From: Balneolaceae bacterium
GTDB taxonomy: Bacteria > Bacteroidota > Rhodothermia > Balneolales > Balneolaceae
Assembly: GCA_007129085.1 (NCBI GenBank)
Contig: SKWF01000161.1
Location: 1 to 8,924 of the forward strand
DNA length: 8,924 nt
Direction: 5' to 3'
In this document: in pieces, positions 6,680-8,924 of the stretch
Position numbering within the stretch: the first letter of the stretch is position 1
How the letters are laid out: each line of letters opens with the position of its first letter
The notes under the pieces: model-generated
Seen by the model: only the letters and a program-made list of their open reading frames with translations
Told to the model about the DNA's origin: nothing
Database searches by the model: none
Made by a program: the position numbers and the translations under genes

Positions 6680-7912
6680 TTACTCGTATCTAAGAGATTC
6701 AATGGGATCGGATTTTGCTGCTTTGCTTGATGGCAGATACCCGAATAGAATTCCCACTGCAGCACAAATAATAATGGCGTTCAAAACTGTGGTCCAATCC
6801 AGGTAGGCAACAAAAAATTGATTGATCAGCTGGGTCACCCCGATGGATAGCAATACTCCAATCACCCCGCCGACCAGGCAGATGACAACAGCCTCCATCA
6901 AAAACTGCAGCAATATTTCCCACGATTTTGCCCCTACTGCTTTTCGAATACCAATCTCTTTGGTTCGCTCTTTCACCGATACAAACATGATGTTCATCAC
7001 ACCAATCCCGCCTACAAATAGTGCTAGTCCGGTTAAAAATATTCCGATACCGTAAATGGCCGTTTTCATACCCTGGAACTCCTGTTCGAAAAGTGCTGCT
7101 TGATTGATGGCGAAATCGTCATTATCAAGCGGATCAAGCTGCCGGATTTGCCGCATCGCCCCTATCACTTCGTATTCTCCCTCTGCCAACGCCTCTTCGC
7201 TGGGAAACTGTACGGCAAGCTGTATTCCCGATCGCAGACTGTAGATGCTCCCGTACGCAGAAATCGGCATCACTATTCGATTATCAAAATCTTCCAGTCC
7301 TAAAAAATTACCCTGCTTTTCCAACGTGCCGATAACCTGGAACCGCTGACCCTGTATTCGCACCTGTTTTCCAAGTGCCTCTTCATTTGGGAATAGGGCA
7401 TCAACCACACTTGCGCCCAATACCACCACCCTGGCACCTCTGTGAACATCATAATCGTTGAATGCCCGGCCGCTCTCAATCTGTACTCCCGATGTGCGAA
7501 AATAGCCGTCGGTAGCTCCGCTAAGATCTACACTTTCTGCCATGCGATCATCATACCGAATAGTTGTTTGGCGATTCGCAGATGCCGATACCTCCGAAGC
7601 TAATGGGGTTAACCTTCGCAGTTCATCTACATAAGAGAGTTCCATTTCGCGTCGGTTGCGATACTCCCACCATTTATATTCACCACCAAATCCCCATGGC
7701 CATTTTTCCACAAAAACCACATTTCGGCCCAGCATATCCATACTATTTTCGAACGAGCGGTCAATGCCATCGGAAATGGTATTCATAGCCGTAACTGAAA
7801 CAATGCCAATGACTATACATGTGGTGGTAAGTATGGCTCTTGTTTTGTTTACCCAAATTGCATTCATCGCAATTTTGGTTCCTTCCACAAGACTGATTAA
7901 TATCCGTTCCAT
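6680..7912 (-). CDS. MacB/FtsX-family ABC transporter permease (first of the pair)
   Basis: A 410-residue paralogue of the following gene with the same architecture: N-terminal helix at about 25-48, periplasmic core at about 50-275 (GRAFNDYDV, ARVVVLGASVVDALFP, GKQVRIQGQRFQVIGT), and three C-terminal helices at about 284-311, 335-365 and 375-393. The coupling motif KERTKEIGIRKAVGA (314-328) and DPIESLRYE end (402-410) are intact. An unusual aromatic patch just after the first helix (WPWGFGGEYKWWEYRNR, 71-87) shares YRNR with the paralogue (79-82 there). It is the first gene of the minus-strand pair and diverges from bshB1 across a 93-base gap. An ATG about 14 bases upstream is out of frame, so the ATG at 7912 is taken. 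No strong Shine-Dalgarno is visible. Confidence 0.93.
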   Translation of the reverse strand: MERILISLVEGTKIAMNAIWVNKTRAILTTTCIVIGIVSVTAMNTISDGIDRSFENSMDMLGRNVVFVEKWPWGFGGEYKWWEYRNRREMELSYVDELRRLTPLASEVSASANRQTTIRYDDRMAESVDLSGATDGYFRTSGVQIESGRAFNDYDVHRGARVVVLGASVVDALFPNEEALGKQVRIQGQRFQVIGTLEKQGNFLGLEDFDNRIVMPISAYGSIYSLRSGIQLAVQFPSEEALAEGEYEVIGAMRQIRQLDPLDNDDFAINQAALFEQEFQGMKTAIYGIGIFLTGLALFVGGIGVMNIMFVSVKERTKEIGIRKAVGAKSWEILLQFLMEAVVICLVGGVIGVLLSIGVTQLINQFFVAYLDWTTVLNAIIICAAVGILFGYLPSSKAAKSDPIESLRYE

Positions 7913-8005
7913 TTGTGCCGTTTCATTTTATTTTAAGGATCGTACGGATATATTAATTTTTCGTTGCAAAAATTTCATTTACACCCAATAAAAATTACTT
8001 CTACT
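7913..8005. promoter_or_regulatory. divergent intergenic region between permease pair and bshB1
   Basis: This 93-base AT-rich gap must hold the promoters of both outward-reading units, unless either is read from elsewhere. For bshB1 a by-eye candidate is TTGCAA (7964-7969 region) with AATAAA 17 bases later, each four of six sigma70 positions. For the permeases the AT-rich TTAATATAT near 7950 could be a -10, but no good -35 partner was found. A CGTACG palindrome lies near 7941-7946. No strong ribosome-binding site precedes either start. Confidence 0.3.
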
Positions 8006-8752
8006 ATGAAATCTGTAGATATTCTCGCTTTTGGTGCCCATCCTGATGATACTGAATTGGGCTGTGCAGGCACCCTTTCAGCACTGATTCAACAAGGAAA
8101 GAAAGCTGCCGTTGTTGATTTAACGCAGGGCGAGATGGGAACCCGGGGGACTCCCAAACAGCGGTTGATAGAAGCTCAGAATGCAGCAGAAATTATTGGG
8201 TTGACGGCCAGAGAAAATCTTGGTCTCCCGGATACCGAGCTCCACAATATCCGGGAATTTCATATCCCCATTATTCAAAAAGTGCGGAAGTTTCGTCCAC
8301 ATGTATGTATTATTCCGGCTCCGCATGATCGCCATCCTGATCACGGAAATGCATCAGAACTGCTAATTGACGCCCTTTTTTACAGCGGTTTGATGAAGAT
8401 CGAAACGCTGGATGAGGATGGTGAAATTCAGGAGCCCCATCGTCCCGCGCATATTTTACATTACATTCAAGATCGCTCCATCGCTCCCGATTATGTGTTT
8501 GATATAACGGATACGATCGATACCAAAGAGAAAGCGATTAAAGCCTTTGCTTCCCAATTTCATGTTGATGATCCCGGAGATGAACCGGAGACCTATGTTT
8601 CGGGCATGAACTTTTTTAAAGCCCTGCGAGCACGAGCCCGTGCGGTTGGCCATCAAAGTGGTTTTACGTTTGGTGAAGGGTTTATCTATGCACAAAAACC
8701 GCTTCCTCTCTCGTCGTTTTCCGTGTTTGATGAAACCGATCCCCTGCGCTAA
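8006..8752 (+). CDS. bshB1: BshB1-type bacillithiol biosynthesis deacetylase
   Basis: A 248-residue zinc-dependent LmbE/PIG-L family N-deacetylase, slightly longer than typical BshB1 (about 235). The family removes the acetyl group from N-acetylglucosaminyl-malate to give glucosaminyl-malate, the second step of bacillithiol synthesis, in the cytoplasm. The AHPDD motif at 11-15 gives zinc ligands His12 and Asp15 and catalytic Asp14. PHDRHPDHGNAS at 106-117 supplies the third ligand, His113. GEMGTRGTPKQR (42-53) and ENLGLPDTEL (70-79) are typical of BshB1 rather than MshB or GlcNAc-PI deacetylases. A TTG 42 bases upstream is in frame, but ATG at 8006 opens directly into the conserved MKSVDILAFGAHPDD and is preferred. 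The final ten residues or so after AQKPL form a non-conserved tail. No bshA or bshC lies in the window. Its 3' end is 1 nt from a convergent gene. Confidence 0.93.
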   Translation: MKSVDILAFGAHPDDTELGCAGTLSALIQQGKKAAVVDLTQGEMGTRGTPKQRLIEAQNAAEIIGLTARENLGLPDTELHNIREFHIPIIQKVRKFRPHVCIIPAPHDRHPDHGNASELLIDALFYSGLMKIETLDEDGEIQEPHRPAHILHYIQDRSIAPDYVFDITDTIDTKEKAIKAFASQFHVDDPGDEPETYVSGMNFFKALRARARAVGHQSGFTFGEGFIYAQKPLPLSSFSVFDETDPLR

Positions 8753-8753
8753 T

Positions 8754-8924
8754 TCATCGTTGCGCAAACGCTTCAGATTCTATCAGCCACTCCCCAACTT
8801 TTTGGCGAAGGGCCCACATGTAAAACAGCAGAAAAATAATGGGGAGCATATCGTATAGGTAGCTAATGTACTCAATCTCAGGAGAGAAAAATGTTGTTGG
8901 AATGAAGCTGATTCCAATACAGAC
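8754..8924 (-). CDS. membrane protein of unknown family, C-terminal part (partial)
   Basis: On the minus strand the frame is open from the right edge to a TGA at 8754-8756, giving 56 residues of the C-terminus. It has a hydrophobic stretch at the start (VCIGISFIPTTFF), a likely final transmembrane helix (MLPIIFLLFYMWAL, residues 26-39) and a short, partly charged tail, RQKVGEWLIESEAFAQR. The frame has no stop and normal-looking codon use. The family was not recognised; the beginning lies outside the window. It converges on bshB1 with one base between stop codons, so any terminator for either gene must lie inside the other. Confidence 0.6.
   Translation of the reverse strand, partial: VCIGISFIPTTFFSPEIEYISYLYDMLPIIFLLFYMWALRQKVGEWLIESEAFAQR

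Noticed and set aside
7964..8005. TTG start 14 codons upstream for bshB1
   Set aside because: BshB1 proteins start right before the strand leading into AHPDD; the ATG at 8006 fits this and the extra residues do not look conserved.

Overview
The window looks like chromosomal DNA of a Gram-negative bacterium of the Bacteroidota/Balneolota/Rhodothermota group. The evidence is a TolC-type outer-membrane factor with a signal peptide, a lipoprotein-type alpha-amylase, FtsX/MacB-type permeases ending in the 'DPIESLRYE' signature, a BshB1-type bacillithiol deacetylase, moderate G+C and mostly weak Shine-Dalgarno sites. The group assignment is an inference; no rRNA or other phylogenetic marker is present.

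Layout: every gene except one is on the minus strand. From left to right: the N-terminal third of a GH13 alpha-amylase-like lipoprotein (1-512, cut by the window edge); an efflux operon read as TolC (4144-2789), HlyD/MacA-like adaptor (2767-1388) and MacB/LolD-type ATPase (1377-640); a compact three-gene cassette of small membrane-associated proteins (5305-4277) resembling in order and type the enterobacterial yqjD-yqjE-yqjK set; a pair of paralogous MacB/FtsX-type permeases (7912-6680 and 6677-5451, 2 nt apart). On the plus strand is bshB1 (8006-8752), divergent from the permeases. Its 3' end lies 1 nt from the end of a convergent membrane-protein gene that enters from the right edge (8924-8754).

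The two permeases plus ATPase, adaptor and TolC make a plausible complete tripartite ABC efflux/export system with ATPase and permease on separate polypeptides. The set is physically split by the three-gene cassette, with a candidate terminator after the permeases and a palindrome before tolC, so the two halves may be transcribed separately. The cassette is the least ordinary part. Its first and third proteins share a short glycine-zipper membrane anchor motif, and the third gene appears to start at a TTG that overlaps the preceding stop codon.

No tRNA, rRNA, CRISPR array, insertion sequence or prophage structure was seen. All gaps between genes are shorter than 150 bases.
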